NCBI GenBank assembly: GCA_916715765.1
Contig: CAKAPG010000003.1
Span: 1-64,000 of the forward strand
Direction of reading: 5' to 3'
DNA length: 64,000 nucleotides
DNA from: an uncultured Atopobium sp.
GTDB taxonomy: Bacteria; Actinomycetota; Coriobacteriia; Coriobacteriales; Atopobiaceae
The translations under genes were made by a program, and so were the position numbers. Numbering within the stretch: position 1 is the first letter of the stretch; each line of letters begins with the position of its first letter. Below are positions 51,462 through 60,544 of the stretch, piece after piece. The notes beneath the pieces were generated by a model. That model did not search any database, had not been told where the DNA came from, and saw only the letters and a list, made by a program, of their open reading frames with translations.

Positions 51462-51467
51462 TAAAAT
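51462..51467 (+). promoter_or_regulatory. -10 element of a probably leaderless rarA transcript
   Basis: TAAAAT (with GGG before it) ends 6 nt before the rarA ATG, so transcription should start at the ATG itself. No SD is visible. The -35 is weak. Confidence 0.45.
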
Positions 51468-51473
51468 AGCTGC

Positions 51474-52805
51474 ATGGATACTTTATTTTCTGGCATGGAA
51501 CGTGCCGCTAAAAAAGCTAATGCACCACTTGCAGCTCGCATGCGTCCTACCACGCTTGATGGATACGTGGGTCAGGAAGATGCGGTTGGTCCAGGCTCAT
51601 GGCTGCGTAAGGCCATCGAGCACGATACACTCTCGTCTGTCTTGTTGTACGGCCCGGCCGGTACCGGTAAAACCACGCTTGCGCGCATCATCGCTCATAC
51701 AACGCACGCAGAGTTTGTGGAAGTATCCGCAATTACGGGTACTGTTAAAGACCTTCGCAGAGAGATTGAGGCTGCAGAGTCAAGGCTTTTAACAGCAGGT
51801 AGAAGAACCATTCTGTTCATCGATGAGATTCATCGCTTTACACGCTCTCAGCAGGACGCTCTGCTTCACGCGGTAGAAGATAGAATTGTTGTTCTTATTG
51901 GCGCTACTACAGAAAACCCTTACTTTGAGGTCAATAGCGCCCTGATTTCTCGTTCACGTGTAGTGGAGCTGCATGCATTGTCAGACGCAGCAATCGATGA
52001 GCTTATTCAGCGAGCGCTTGAGTCAGAAGACGGTCTGGCTGGTGCATTTGTCTTGGAAGAAGATGCTCGCAAAGAGATTGTGGCACTTGCGGGCGGAGAT
52101 GGTCGTGCGGCTTTAACCTCTCTTGAGCTCGCCTCTCAGATGGTTGACGTTCCAGAATCTGCTGATAGTAAAGCGTCTGAGCCACTTGTAATTACCAAGC
52201 AGAATGTTCTTGAGGCAAATCCTCGTCGCGGTCTTCCCTACGATAAAGCAGGGGATATGCACTATGACATTATCTCTGCGTTTATTAAGTCCATGCGAGG
52301 CTCAGACCCTGACGCAGCGCTGTATTGGCTTGCACGCATGATTGATGCAGGAGAAGATCCTAAATTTATTGCTCGCCGCATTATGATTTTGGCTTCGGAA
52401 GATATTGGCAACGCTGATCCGCAGGCGCTGCTTATTGCACATGCAGCGTTTAGGTCAGCCGAGGTCATTGGTTACCCTGAGTGCAGAATTAACCTTGCAC
52501 AAGCAGTTATTTATATGGCACTGGCTCCAAAGTCTAATGCTGCAGAAGCAGGTATTGATGCGGCACTTCACGAGGTCAGAACAGGTCCAAGGCGAGAAGT
52601 TCCAAGTTACTTAAGAGACCGCACACGCCCTGGTTCTGAAGAGTACGGCAACTACCTCTATCCTCACAATTATCCTGGCGGGTGGATTGAGCAGCGTTAC
52701 CTTCCAGAGGGACTTGAACGCGGTGCGTTCTTCTCGCCATCCCCAAGAGGTTGGGAAGCGTGGAGAATTGCAGCTACAGAGCGTGATCGTCACGAGGAAG
52801 CCTAG
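51474..52805 (+). CDS. rarA: Replication-associated recombination protein RarA
   Basis: AAA+ clamp-loader-like ATPase of 443 residues (MgsA/RarA/WRNIP1) that acts at stalled forks. It starts with RMRPTTLDGYVGQED and has Walker A GPAGTGKTTL, Walker B ILFIDEIHRFTRSQQDALL and sensor GATTENPYFEVN. The tetramerisation domain runs from about 260 onwards and contains SDPDAALYWLARMID. It lacks an SD and sits 6 nt behind a -10 hexamer, which suggests a leaderless mRNA. Confidence 0.94.
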   Translation: MDTLFSGMERAAKKANAPLAARMRPTTLDGYVGQEDAVGPGSWLRKAIEHDTLSSVLLYGPAGTGKTTLARIIAHTTHAEFVEVSAITGTVKDLRREIEAAESRLLTAGRRTILFIDEIHRFTRSQQDALLHAVEDRIVVLIGATTENPYFEVNSALISRSRVVELHALSDAAIDELIQRALESEDGLAGAFVLEEDARKEIVALAGGDGRAALTSLELASQMVDVPESADSKASEPLVITKQNVLEANPRRGLPYDKAGDMHYDIISAFIKSMRGSDPDAALYWLARMIDAGEDPKFIARRIMILASEDIGNADPQALLIAHAAFRSAEVIGYPECRINLAQAVIYMALAPKSNAAEAGIDAALHEVRTGPRREVPSYLRDRTRPGSEEYGNYLYPHNYPGGWIEQRYLPEGLERGAFFSPSPRGWEAWRIAATERDRHEEA

Positions 52806-52896
52806 GATTTTGAATTAGTTAAGTGGGAGCATTAAGAAGGCGCTCCTCGGGTAGAATAAAAGGAACTGTAACCGTTAGCTTTGAGGGATGGCATAG

Positions 52897-53508
52897 ATGG
52901 ATTACTTACAGATTGCCCTTGTAGTCTTAGCCGTAGCTGGTGTTTGGGCTATTGTCGAGGTTGCTCTGACCCTAAGAACAACAAGAAAGTCAATTACTGA
53001 GATTACACTCTCAGCTAACAACACCATTGAGCAGATTCAGCCTGTTATTTCAAAGATTGATGGCATGGTTGATGAGCTTGATCCAACTGTTAAGCAGCTA
53101 CCTGCACTTATGCAGAAGGTTGATGAGGCTGCAGAGAACGCTAATACCTCCCTTGAGAGCCTCAACGTAGTTCTTGGTGATGTAGCAACCGTTTCTGGTG
53201 CAGCATCTGCTGTAACTGCCACTGTCAGCAAAGCTGCAAGCGATGCTGTCACAGGTGTTGTTGAGTCTGTTTCAAAGCTGGGAACTGGCCTCGGTGGATC
53301 TTTGAATCCTTCCAAGCTTGCAGAGGCTGCTCAGGCTCGCTTGAGTGATGCAACTGCAACTGCTCAGCAGAGTGCACAACGTGCTCAAGAGTACCTTGAA
53401 GAGCTCCCTTTGCTTTCTCAGGATAAGACAAAGCATTCTAAGCCCGCTCGTACTGAGCAGTTCTATATTGAGTATGGTTCTGAGTCTTCTCAGAAGACTG
53501 AGGAGTAG
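52897..53508 (+). CDS. DUF948-like membrane-anchored coiled-coil protein
   Basis: A 203-residue protein with one N-terminal membrane segment (YLQIALVVLAVAGVWAIVEVA, about residues 3-22), a helical stretch with heptads (about 30-100), an Ala/Ser/Val-rich region and a charged tail. This matches the DUF948 pattern, often linked to general-stress genes. It is first in a run with the anti-sigma-like and sigma genes (6 bp gap), which supports a stress role. GAGGGA precedes the ATG. Confidence 0.75.
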   Translation: MDYLQIALVVLAVAGVWAIVEVALTLRTTRKSITEITLSANNTIEQIQPVISKIDGMVDELDPTVKQLPALMQKVDEAAENANTSLESLNVVLGDVATVSGAASAVTATVSKAASDAVTGVVESVSKLGTGLGGSLNPSKLAEAAQARLSDATATAQQSAQRAQEYLEELPLLSQDKTKHSKPARTEQFYIEYGSESSQKTEE

Positions 53509-53514
53509 ATTGTT

Positions 53515-53898
53515 ATGGCACAAAAAATTGTTGAGCTTTCCGCTCCAGCAGATCCAACATTTGCTCGTTCAGTCAGAATGATGGCTGCTAATCTTGCCGT
53601 TTTGTGCAAGATGAATGTTGATGAGCTCGAAGACGTCAAAATGGCCGCTGAAGAGGGCTTTGTCTTTGCATGTGGCACTCAAAATGAATCCGTAGATATT
53701 ACGTTTACCCTCGAAGACAATGCTATGGCTATTGACTTTGATTTGGGTGATGAAGATCCAGTTGAGTCTGAGACAGATAATTCTCAGCCACTTGAGCTTG
53801 TAGAGCTACTGCTCTCTGCTATTTGTGACCAGTTTGAGCTCAGTGACGACGGTTACACACTTCATCTTGTGAAGATTTCTGGCGGTGCACATGCCTAA
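53515..53898 (+). CDS. RsbW-like anti-sigma factor with altered ATP-binding residues
   Basis: A 127-residue GHKL-fold protein of the RsbW/SpoIIAB class. The helix ELEDVKMAAEEGFVFAC aligns with the usual N-box helix (Asp-x-x-x-Ala-x-x-Glu-Ala-x-x-Asn-Ala), but the metal-binding Asn position is Phe. The later Asp/Gly box is weak too (AIDFDLGDED). It overlaps the sigma factor gene by 8 bp, so it probably binds and holds that sigma factor. No anti-anti-sigma gene is next to it. Confidence 0.78.
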   Translation: MAQKIVELSAPADPTFARSVRMMAANLAVLCKMNVDELEDVKMAAEEGFVFACGTQNESVDITFTLEDNAMAIDFDLGDEDPVESETDNSQPLELVELLLSAICDQFELSDDGYTLHLVKISGGAHA

Positions 53899-54745
53899 AC
53901 CTGAAGCAAACGAGACAGTACAGGCATCTGCAGAAGAGCAGAAAGCCGCAAGAAGAGCTGCTCGTCGTGCTTCTAAAGGTACCCCGGCCTGGGATAAAGA
54001 TAGAACACGCCAGCTCTTTGCCCAATATAAAGAAACAAAAGATCCTGAGGTAAGAGACCAGCTCATTGTGAGTCACTTAAACCTCGTGCGTTTTTTGGCT
54101 TCTAAGTTCAAAAACCGTGGAGAACCCCTTGATGATTTGATTCAGGTGGGAACCATTGGACTTATCAAAGCAATTGATAGGTTTGAGCCTGATCGTGGTC
54201 TTGAATTTACAACGTATGCAACGCCAACCATCATGGGAGAAATTAAGCGTCACTTCCGCGATAAAGGCTGGTCAGTACGTGTTCCTCGACGTCTGCAGGA
54301 GCTTTCGTCCAAGATAAATCAGGTTACTGATGACTTGACTAAAGAGCTGCAAAGAAGCCCTTCAATTGAAGAGATTGCCCAGCGTCTTGATACTAATGTT
54401 GAAGAGGTTCTTGAGGCTATGGAGTCTTCCAGTGCTTATAGCTCTGTTCCTCTTGAGGGAGGCGGCTCTGGCGCTGATGGAGACGAGACTCCTTCAATCA
54501 TTGATCAGTATGTAACCGAAGATGAAGATCTTGCTGGTTCAGATGACCGCATTGTTCTTGAAGAGGCTATCAGGGATTTCTCTCCACGAGAGCAAGAGAT
54601 TATCCGCATGCGTTTTGTCGAAGGCCTTACCCAGGTTGAGATTGCGGAGAAACTCAACATCTCTCAGGTGCAGGTTTCAAGGCTGCTTCGTCGCACTTTA
54701 AAGCGTATTCAAGAAAAGATTGACCCAGAAAGTGTGAATCGTTAA
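53891..54745 (+). CDS. SigB/SigF-type alternative sigma factor
   Basis: A 284-residue sigma-70 family protein of the general-stress/sporulation group. Region 2 is VRFLASKFKNRGEPLDDLIQ with VGTIGLIKAIDRF and LEFTTYATPTIMGEIKRHF. Region 3 is RVPRRLQELSSKINQ. Region 4 is LSPREQEIIRMRF-like (FSPREQEIIRMRFVEGLTQ) with a helix-turn-helix ISQVQVSRLLRRTL. A basic N-terminal extension of about 30 residues precedes region 2. ATG 53891 overlaps the anti-sigma gene. Confidence 0.92.
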   Translation: MPKPEANETVQASAEEQKAARRAARRASKGTPAWDKDRTRQLFAQYKETKDPEVRDQLIVSHLNLVRFLASKFKNRGEPLDDLIQVGTIGLIKAIDRFEPDRGLEFTTYATPTIMGEIKRHFRDKGWSVRVPRRLQELSSKINQVTDDLTKELQRSPSIEEIAQRLDTNVEEVLEAMESSSAYSSVPLEGGGSGADGDETPSIIDQYVTEDEDLAGSDDRIVLEEAIRDFSPREQEIIRMRFVEGLTQVEIAEKLNISQVQVSRLLRRTLKRIQEKIDPESVNR

Positions 54746-56127
54746 TGGATCAAAAGCACCAAAACTTTTCTGATTCAGTTCAAAAATGGAAACAGCGTGG
54801 CTTAATGGTGTGGACAGCTATTGGTCTGGCTGCATTGTTCGCGCTTGCACTGCATGTTCTTGGCATCCTGGGACAGGCTGTTGAGCTGCTAGCCATTGGT
54901 GCTATTGTTGCGTTTGTCTGTAGTCCTGTTACCAATTGGCTTGAAGACAGGGGAGTGCCTCGTGGCCTTTCCGCTCTTATTGCGCTTGTTCTTACGCTCA
55001 TTGTGCTGGTAGTATTTTTGATTTTGATTGCGCAGCCATTGGTATTTGAGCTTACTACGCTACTTAGAAACGCTCCTTCGTATGCAACTCAAATAGGAGC
55101 AATGGCAAGGGAGTTTTGGCAGAACTTTGACACTCAAAGTAACCCTGCTGTTAGACAGACAGTAGAACTTGCAATTGAACAGGCATCAAGTATTGGAATA
55201 TCAGTTGCTTCTGGTATTTTGAGTTGGCTTTCTACATCTGCTTTAGGCAATATCTCTTCTATGGCAAACCAACTCATGGTCTTCTTCTTAGGCCTAGTGC
55301 TTGCCTATTGGTTGGCTAAAGATTATCCAGTTATTGTCCGTGAGATGGCTATTATTGCTGGTCCTCAAAAAGAGAATGAGTTCAGACTTATTCTTGCAAT
55401 CTTAAGTAGATCTACCAGTGGATATATGCGAGGCACTATCATTACCTCTGCGGTTAATGGCATTCTTGTGTACTTTGGGTGTCTGATTTTAGGCAACCCT
55501 TATGCCGCTCTTATTGGCATGGTTACAGGAATCTTCCATATTATTCCTGTAGTTGGACCGGTTTTCTCGGCAGGTATTGCTCTTATTTTAAGTATTTTGG
55601 TAGACCCCATCATGACCGTATGGACCATTGTTATTTTGATGGTTGCACAAAACCTTGTTGATAATGTGCTTTCACCTTTGGTTATGGCAACAAGTGTCAA
55701 AGTGCACCCGGGTCTCTCTCTGTTGGGAATTGTCATTGGCAGCACTCTTGGAGGAGTGGTTGGAACTATTCTTGCCATACCTTTGACAGCAGCACTAAGG
55801 GGCATCTTTGTGTACTTCTTTGAGAAGTATTCAGGCAGACAGATTGTCTCGCCAAATGGCGCGCTTTTTAATTCAACGCAGTATGTGGATGAGTCTGGAG
55901 CTATTCTGCCAGAGTATGATGCCCTAGATGACCCAAAGTTCTTTGAGGAATCGCGTCTTGTTGATCAAGACACTACGGCTCATGTGCGCAGCAAGTCTTC
56001 AGCTCCCGCACCCAAGATTCTTGGACATGATTTTTCTCAGTTACTTTTTAGGAATACTCAAGAAGTTACTAAGGAACCAGATAAACCATCGTCAGATGCG
56101 GTAGACTCAGACAGTACAAAAGAGTAG
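54745..56127 (+). CDS. AI-2E transporter-family (PerM-like) membrane protein
   Basis: A 460-residue protein with about eight membrane segments, including FFLGLVLAYWLAKD and GIFHIIPVVGPVFSAG, the family's signatures. The family includes AI-2 exporter candidates and Na+/H+ antiporters, so function is uncertain. It overlaps the sigma stop by one base (TAATG) and may be under the same stress control. The long hydrophilic C-terminal tail (about 90 residues) is extra. Confidence 0.88.
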   Translation: MDQKHQNFSDSVQKWKQRGLMVWTAIGLAALFALALHVLGILGQAVELLAIGAIVAFVCSPVTNWLEDRGVPRGLSALIALVLTLIVLVVFLILIAQPLVFELTTLLRNAPSYATQIGAMAREFWQNFDTQSNPAVRQTVELAIEQASSIGISVASGILSWLSTSALGNISSMANQLMVFFLGLVLAYWLAKDYPVIVREMAIIAGPQKENEFRLILAILSRSTSGYMRGTIITSAVNGILVYFGCLILGNPYAALIGMVTGIFHIIPVVGPVFSAGIALILSILVDPIMTVWTIVILMVAQNLVDNVLSPLVMATSVKVHPGLSLLGIVIGSTLGGVVGTILAIPLTAALRGIFVYFFEKYSGRQIVSPNGALFNSTQYVDESGAILPEYDALDDPKFFEESRLVDQDTTAHVRSKSSAPAPKILGHDFSQLLFRNTQEVTKEPDKPSSDAVDSDSTKE

Positions 56128-56152
56128 TTATTTGAATACGGAGAAGTACTTT

Positions 56153-58798
56153 ATGGCTGACTATAAAACAATGACAACAGCAGAGATTCGCGAGGACTTC
56201 CTAAGCTTCTTTGAGAGCAAGGGTTGCAAGCGCTACCCTTCTTCATCTCTGGTGCCTTCTGATCCTTCGCTGCTTCTTGCTAATGCTGGCATGAACCAGT
56301 TCAAGGAATATTACCAGGGCATCAAGACTATGAAGGAGATTGGCGCAACTTCCTGCCAGAAGTGCCTTCGTACTAACGATATTGACAACATTGGCGACTC
56401 TCGCCATCTCTCATTCTTCGAGATGCTGGGTAACTTCTCCTTTGGTGGTTACACCAAGCGCGATGCATGTACCTGGGCAATGGAGTTTATTTCTTCTCCA
56501 GAGCACCTTGGCCTGCCTCTTGATCGCCTGTACTTTACTGTTTTTACTGACGACGATGAGGCAATTGAGATCTGGAAGTCTCTTGGCGTAGCAGAAGACC
56601 ACATCACCCGTCTGGGCGAGGAGGACAACTTCTGGGCAGCTGGTCCAACTGGTCCTTGCGGTCCTTGCTCCGAGATTTACTTTGACCAGGGTCCTGAGTT
56701 TGAGGGAGAGGCCCCTGGAGACGATGGCGACCGTTACCTTGAGTTCTGGAACCTCGTCTTTACTCAGTTTGACCGCCAGGAAGATGGTTCTCTACCTGAG
56801 CTTCCTCACCGCAACATCGATACCGGCATGGGCCTTGAGCGTATTGCAGCTATCATGCAGCATGAGGGCACCAACTACGAGGGTGACATCATGCGTTCCC
56901 TCATTTCTTTGGGCGAGAAACTCTCTGGTAAAAAGTATCACACAACTGACGAGATTGACCGCAGCTTGCGCATTCTTGCAGACCACTCCCGTGCAGTTAC
57001 CTTTATGATTGGCGACGGTATTCTCCCTGGTAATGAGGGCAGAAGCTACATCCTTCGCCGCCTGCTCCGTCGCGCTGTCTACCACGGCCGCTTGCTGGGC
57101 ATCCAGGGCACCTTCATGGCAGAGTACGCACATGAGGTTGCCGTTCTGCTTGGCGCAGAATACCCAGAGCTTGTCGAGAAGAGCGCTCTTATCGACGGCA
57201 TTTTGACCGCAGAAGAGGAGCGCTTTGGCGCTACGCTTGACGCAGGCGAGTCCAAGCTCACCGCTGAGCTTGAGCAGCTTGAGGATGGCGCTCAGCTTTC
57301 CGGTGAGGTTGCATTCCTTCTGCACGATACCTACGGATTCCCTATTGATCTTACTCGTGAGATTGCTGCAAATGCAGGTCACGTTGTTGACATGGACGCC
57401 TTTGACGCTGCAATGACAGAGCAGCGCGAGCGTGCTCGTGCATCTGCTAACCGCGATGCCTGGGGTAATGCTCAGAGCGTCTGGGTTGCACTCTCTGACC
57501 GCCTCGATGAGACCGTCTTTGACGGCTACGACAACAACGAGCTCTCTGGCGTTCGTGTTGTTGCCCTTGTTCAGGACGGACAGGAGGTTGAGTCCGCTGC
57601 TGCAGGCTCTGAGGTTGAGGTTGTACTTGACCGTACGCCTTTCTATGCAGAGATGGGCGGTCAGGTTGGTGACACCGGCAAGCTGACAGCTCCTGGTCTC
57701 TATGTTCACGTCACTGACACCAAACATCGCGACGGCGGACTTGAGTCCCACGTTGGCGTGGTAGAGGAGGGCACCATCTCCGTTGGTGACTCTGTCACCG
57801 CAACCATTGATGCTGGCCGCCGTGAGCTTATCCGCCGCAACCACACGGCAACTCACCTGCTTGACGCAGCACTCAAGAAGGTTCTGGGAGATCACGTTAA
57901 CCAGGCTGGTTCTCTTGTTGCCCCAGATCGTATGCGCTTTGACTTTACGCACTTTGAGGCTCTTACCAAAGATGAGCTTGATCGCATTGAAGGCATGGTC
58001 AACGCAGAAATCTTTGCTGCTAAGCCTGTTGTCACTCAGATCATGAGCATCGAAGATGCAAAGGCTGCTGGTGCTGTTGCCCTCTTTGGCGAGAAGTACG
58101 GCGATGTTGTACGTGTTGTTTCTGCTGGCGCAGAAGATGCTCCATTCTCTCGCGAGCTCTGTGGCGGTACTCATGCACGCAACACTGCTGACCTTGGCCT
58201 CTTCAAGATTATTTCTGAGAGCTCCGTCGGTTCTAACTCAAGGCGTATTGAGGCTGTAACCTCTATGGGCGCTATTGAGTACGTTGATGAGCGTCTGGCT
58301 CAGCTTGATGAGGTTGCTGCAGCTCTGAAGGTTCGTCCTTCCGCTGTTGCAGACCGCGTTGAGCAGCTGCAGCAGGACCTTCGCACTGCAAACCATAAGC
58401 TTGAGGCTGCTCTTACTGGAGCAGGTAGCAACCAGGTAGCAGAAGCACTTAAGTCTGCTGTTCAGCTTAACGGCTATAGCTGCGTAATTGCTAAGCTTGA
58501 GGGCCTTTCTGGCAAAGAGCTCCGCTCTGCATGGGATGGTATCCGCGATGCATCTGACGGCCAGCCTGTTGCTTGCGTCATCGCATCCGCAACCGCTGAC
58601 GGTAAGGTTTCTCTGCTTGCAGGTGCAACTGATTCTGCAGTTGCAGCGGGTTTCTCGGCAGGAGACATTGTCAAAGAGATTGCAGAGCTTGTTGGTGGTC
58701 GCGGTGGCGGCAAGCCAGCAATGGCACAGGCAGGCGGTTCAAATGCTGCAGGAATTGACGCAGCACTTGAGGCTGCAAGAACAAAGCTTGGTGCGTAA
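56153..58798 (+). CDS. alaS: Alanyl-tRNA synthetase
   Basis: An 881-residue class II synthetase. The aminoacylation domain has PSLLLANAGMNQFK, RTNDIDNIGDSRHLSFFEM and NMGLGLERI-like TGMGLERIAAIMQ. The editing domain has NHTATHLLDAAL (zinc His pair) and RELCGGTHARNT (Cys and His). A C-terminal oligomerisation/DHHA1 domain ends in GGRGGGKPAMAQAGG. ATG 56153 has GGAG upstream; the TTG at 56132 is rejected. It heads the conserved run alaS-ruvX-mltG. Confidence 0.97.
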   Translation: MADYKTMTTAEIREDFLSFFESKGCKRYPSSSLVPSDPSLLLANAGMNQFKEYYQGIKTMKEIGATSCQKCLRTNDIDNIGDSRHLSFFEMLGNFSFGGYTKRDACTWAMEFISSPEHLGLPLDRLYFTVFTDDDEAIEIWKSLGVAEDHITRLGEEDNFWAAGPTGPCGPCSEIYFDQGPEFEGEAPGDDGDRYLEFWNLVFTQFDRQEDGSLPELPHRNIDTGMGLERIAAIMQHEGTNYEGDIMRSLISLGEKLSGKKYHTTDEIDRSLRILADHSRAVTFMIGDGILPGNEGRSYILRRLLRRAVYHGRLLGIQGTFMAEYAHEVAVLLGAEYPELVEKSALIDGILTAEEERFGATLDAGESKLTAELEQLEDGAQLSGEVAFLLHDTYGFPIDLTREIAANAGHVVDMDAFDAAMTEQRERARASANRDAWGNAQSVWVALSDRLDETVFDGYDNNELSGVRVVALVQDGQEVESAAAGSEVEVVLDRTPFYAEMGGQVGDTGKLTAPGLYVHVTDTKHRDGGLESHVGVVEEGTISVGDSVTATIDAGRRELIRRNHTATHLLDAALKKVLGDHVNQAGSLVAPDRMRFDFTHFEALTKDELDRIEGMVNAEIFAAKPVVTQIMSIEDAKAAGAVALFGEKYGDVVRVVSAGAEDAPFSRELCGGTHARNTADLGLFKIISESSVGSNSRRIEAVTSMGAIEYVDERLAQLDEVAAALKVRPSAVADRVEQLQQDLRTANHKLEAALTGAGSNQVAEALKSAVQLNGYSCVIAKLEGLSGKELRSAWDGIRDASDGQPVACVIASATADGKVSLLAGATDSAVAAGFSAGDIVKEIAELVGGRGGGKPAMAQAGGSNAAGIDAALEAARTKLGA

Positions 58799-58801
58799 CG
58801 T

Positions 58802-59224
58802 TTGCGCGTTTTAGCTCTAGATATTGGTGAAGTTCGCATCGGGGTTGCTGTAAGTGACCCCGATGGTTCTATTGCGTCGCCCGTTTGTGTGCTTCCTGCA
58901 CAAGAGGTACTCTCACATGCACGCACATTTAAAGCTGTGCTTGAGGATTGGGAGCCAGAACTGCTTTTGTGCGGTCGTCCTAAAACGCTCGCCGGCGAAG
59001 ATGGACCACAGGCCCAAAAAATTACCGCTCAAGCTGAGCAAATTGCGAAGAACTGCCAACTTCCATTAGAATTTACTGACGAAAGACTTTCTTCTGCGGA
59101 AGCAAAGAAGATTCTTCGAGCGCAAGGTTTATCTGAAAAAGCCATGCGTGGAAAAGTTGACATGGTTGCTGCTTCGCTCTTTTTGCAATCATGGCTTGAT
59201 GCACAGATGAATAAGGGAGACTAA
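58802..59224 (+). CDS. ruvX: RuvX/YqgF-family nuclease
   Basis: RNase H-fold protein (140 aa) of the YqgF/RuvX group, implicated in rRNA 5'-end processing or Holliday junction resolution. Strand 1 has LALDIGEVRIGVAVSD (catalytic Asp), then CGRPKTLAGEDGPQ and TDERLSSAEAKK (second acidic site), and a late Asp in KVDMVAAS. The start is TTG three bases after the alaS stop, so it relies on coupling. Confidence 0.93.
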   Translation: MRVLALDIGEVRIGVAVSDPDGSIASPVCVLPAQEVLSHARTFKAVLEDWEPELLLCGRPKTLAGEDGPQAQKITAQAEQIAKNCQLPLEFTDERLSSAEAKKILRAQGLSEKAMRGKVDMVAASLFLQSWLDAQMNKGD

Positions 59225-60535
59225 ATGCCCACCCTATCCAATGGTTCTTCTCCGCGTCGTCAGGGCGCACATTTTTCTTCTCCTGTACCAGAAGGACAGG
59301 CTCAGGAAGAGCAGGCTCAGCAGGAACAGATCACGCAACCTTCTGTTGAGGCTACAGGATCGCTACCTGCACTTACTGGTGGCAAGCTTTCTTCAAGAAG
59401 CGCTCAAGTCACTCATATGGCAAAGAACAAGCAGGTAAAGCATAGAGATAAGAAGGCTTCAAAGCGTTCTCGTATTTTTGCGGCACTTATCGCTTTTATC
59501 ATGGTTGCGGTCCTTGGCATCTTTGTATGGAAAGTAGCGCTTCCAGAGCTTTCTCGCGCCAATTCCGATACACAAGAAATTACCGCTGGTCAGCAAGTTA
59601 CCGTTACTATTCCAGATGGCGCTGGTGCTCAGGAAGTAGCAAAGATTCTTTTTGAGAACAAAATTATTGCTACTAAGAGTGAGTTCTTAAACCAGGTAAA
59701 GCGTCAGGATGCTGAGCAGAAAATCAAGAGCGGTATCTATGTTATTACCACTGGTACCAAGCCAGCAGACATCGTTCACCTGCTTATTTCTGGTCCTAAT
59801 GCTCCTGGTAGTGGCTTTGTCGTACCAGAAGGCTATACCGTTTCTCAGGTTGCGGATTTGGTTCAGGACTACTTTGGTATTTCTCGCGATGATTTCTTGA
59901 ATCAGGCAAAAGCATCCAATTATGTTGCTGACTATCCGTTCCTTGCTGGCGCGGTAGACGCTAACGATTCTCTTGAGGGCTACCTGTTTCCTAAGACGTA
60001 TACCTTTACAGAAAGCAACGTAACTGCCGATACGGTCATTCGTGCCATGCTTGATCAGTTTAAGATAGAGACAGCTAATCTTAATCTTGACGCTGCTCGC
60101 ATTACGCTCAATAAGCGTTACAACTTGAATCTTACTAACGAGCAAATCATTACCATGGCATCTATCATTGAGCGAGAAGCCCTGACTGATGAGGATCGTC
60201 CTAAGGTTGCATCTGTCTTCTACAATCGTCTGTATGACGATATGTACCTGCAGAGTGACGCAACTCTTGCCTATTCTCTGGGTAGGGAAGCTACTGCAGA
60301 AGAGCTCAGCTCAATGACAAGTGACCCGTACAACACCTATGCATTTAAGGGTTTGACTCCTACGCCTATTTGCTCTCCAGGTTATGCCTCCATTAAGGCA
60401 GCTATGGATCCAGCAGCAACCAATTATTACTACTTCTGGATTACCTCCGATGAGCACGTCTTCTCGGAGACCTATGACGAGCATCAGCAAGCTATTGAAA
60501 ACGCACGCGAGCGTGAAGCCGCAAGCAAGCAATAG
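59225..60535 (+). CDS. mltG: Endolytic murein transglycosylase MltG
   Basis: A 436-residue membrane protein that cuts nascent glycan strands and ends their growth. It has a Gln/Glu/Ser-rich cytoplasmic part (about 1-78), one membrane segment (about 80-102), a LysM-like subdomain (QVTVTIPDGAGAQEVAKILF) and the YceG catalytic domain with SLEGYLFPKTY and the catalytic Glu in MASIIEREAL, ending PTPICSPGYASIKAA. AAGGGAG precedes ATG 59225, immediately after the ruvX stop. Confidence 0.95.
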   Translation: MPTLSNGSSPRRQGAHFSSPVPEGQAQEEQAQQEQITQPSVEATGSLPALTGGKLSSRSAQVTHMAKNKQVKHRDKKASKRSRIFAALIAFIMVAVLGIFVWKVALPELSRANSDTQEITAGQQVTVTIPDGAGAQEVAKILFENKIIATKSEFLNQVKRQDAEQKIKSGIYVITTGTKPADIVHLLISGPNAPGSGFVVPEGYTVSQVADLVQDYFGISRDDFLNQAKASNYVADYPFLAGAVDANDSLEGYLFPKTYTFTESNVTADTVIRAMLDQFKIETANLNLDAARITLNKRYNLNLTNEQIITMASIIEREALTDEDRPKVASVFYNRLYDDMYLQSDATLAYSLGREATAEELSSMTSDPYNTYAFKGLTPTPICSPGYASIKAAMDPAATNYYYFWITSDEHVFSETYDEHQQAIENAREREAASKQ

Positions 60536-60544
60536 TTGGTGTCT

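Noticed and set aside
56792..58174. 460-codon minus-strand frame over alaS
   Set aside because: Antisense shadow of alaS produced by its codon use.
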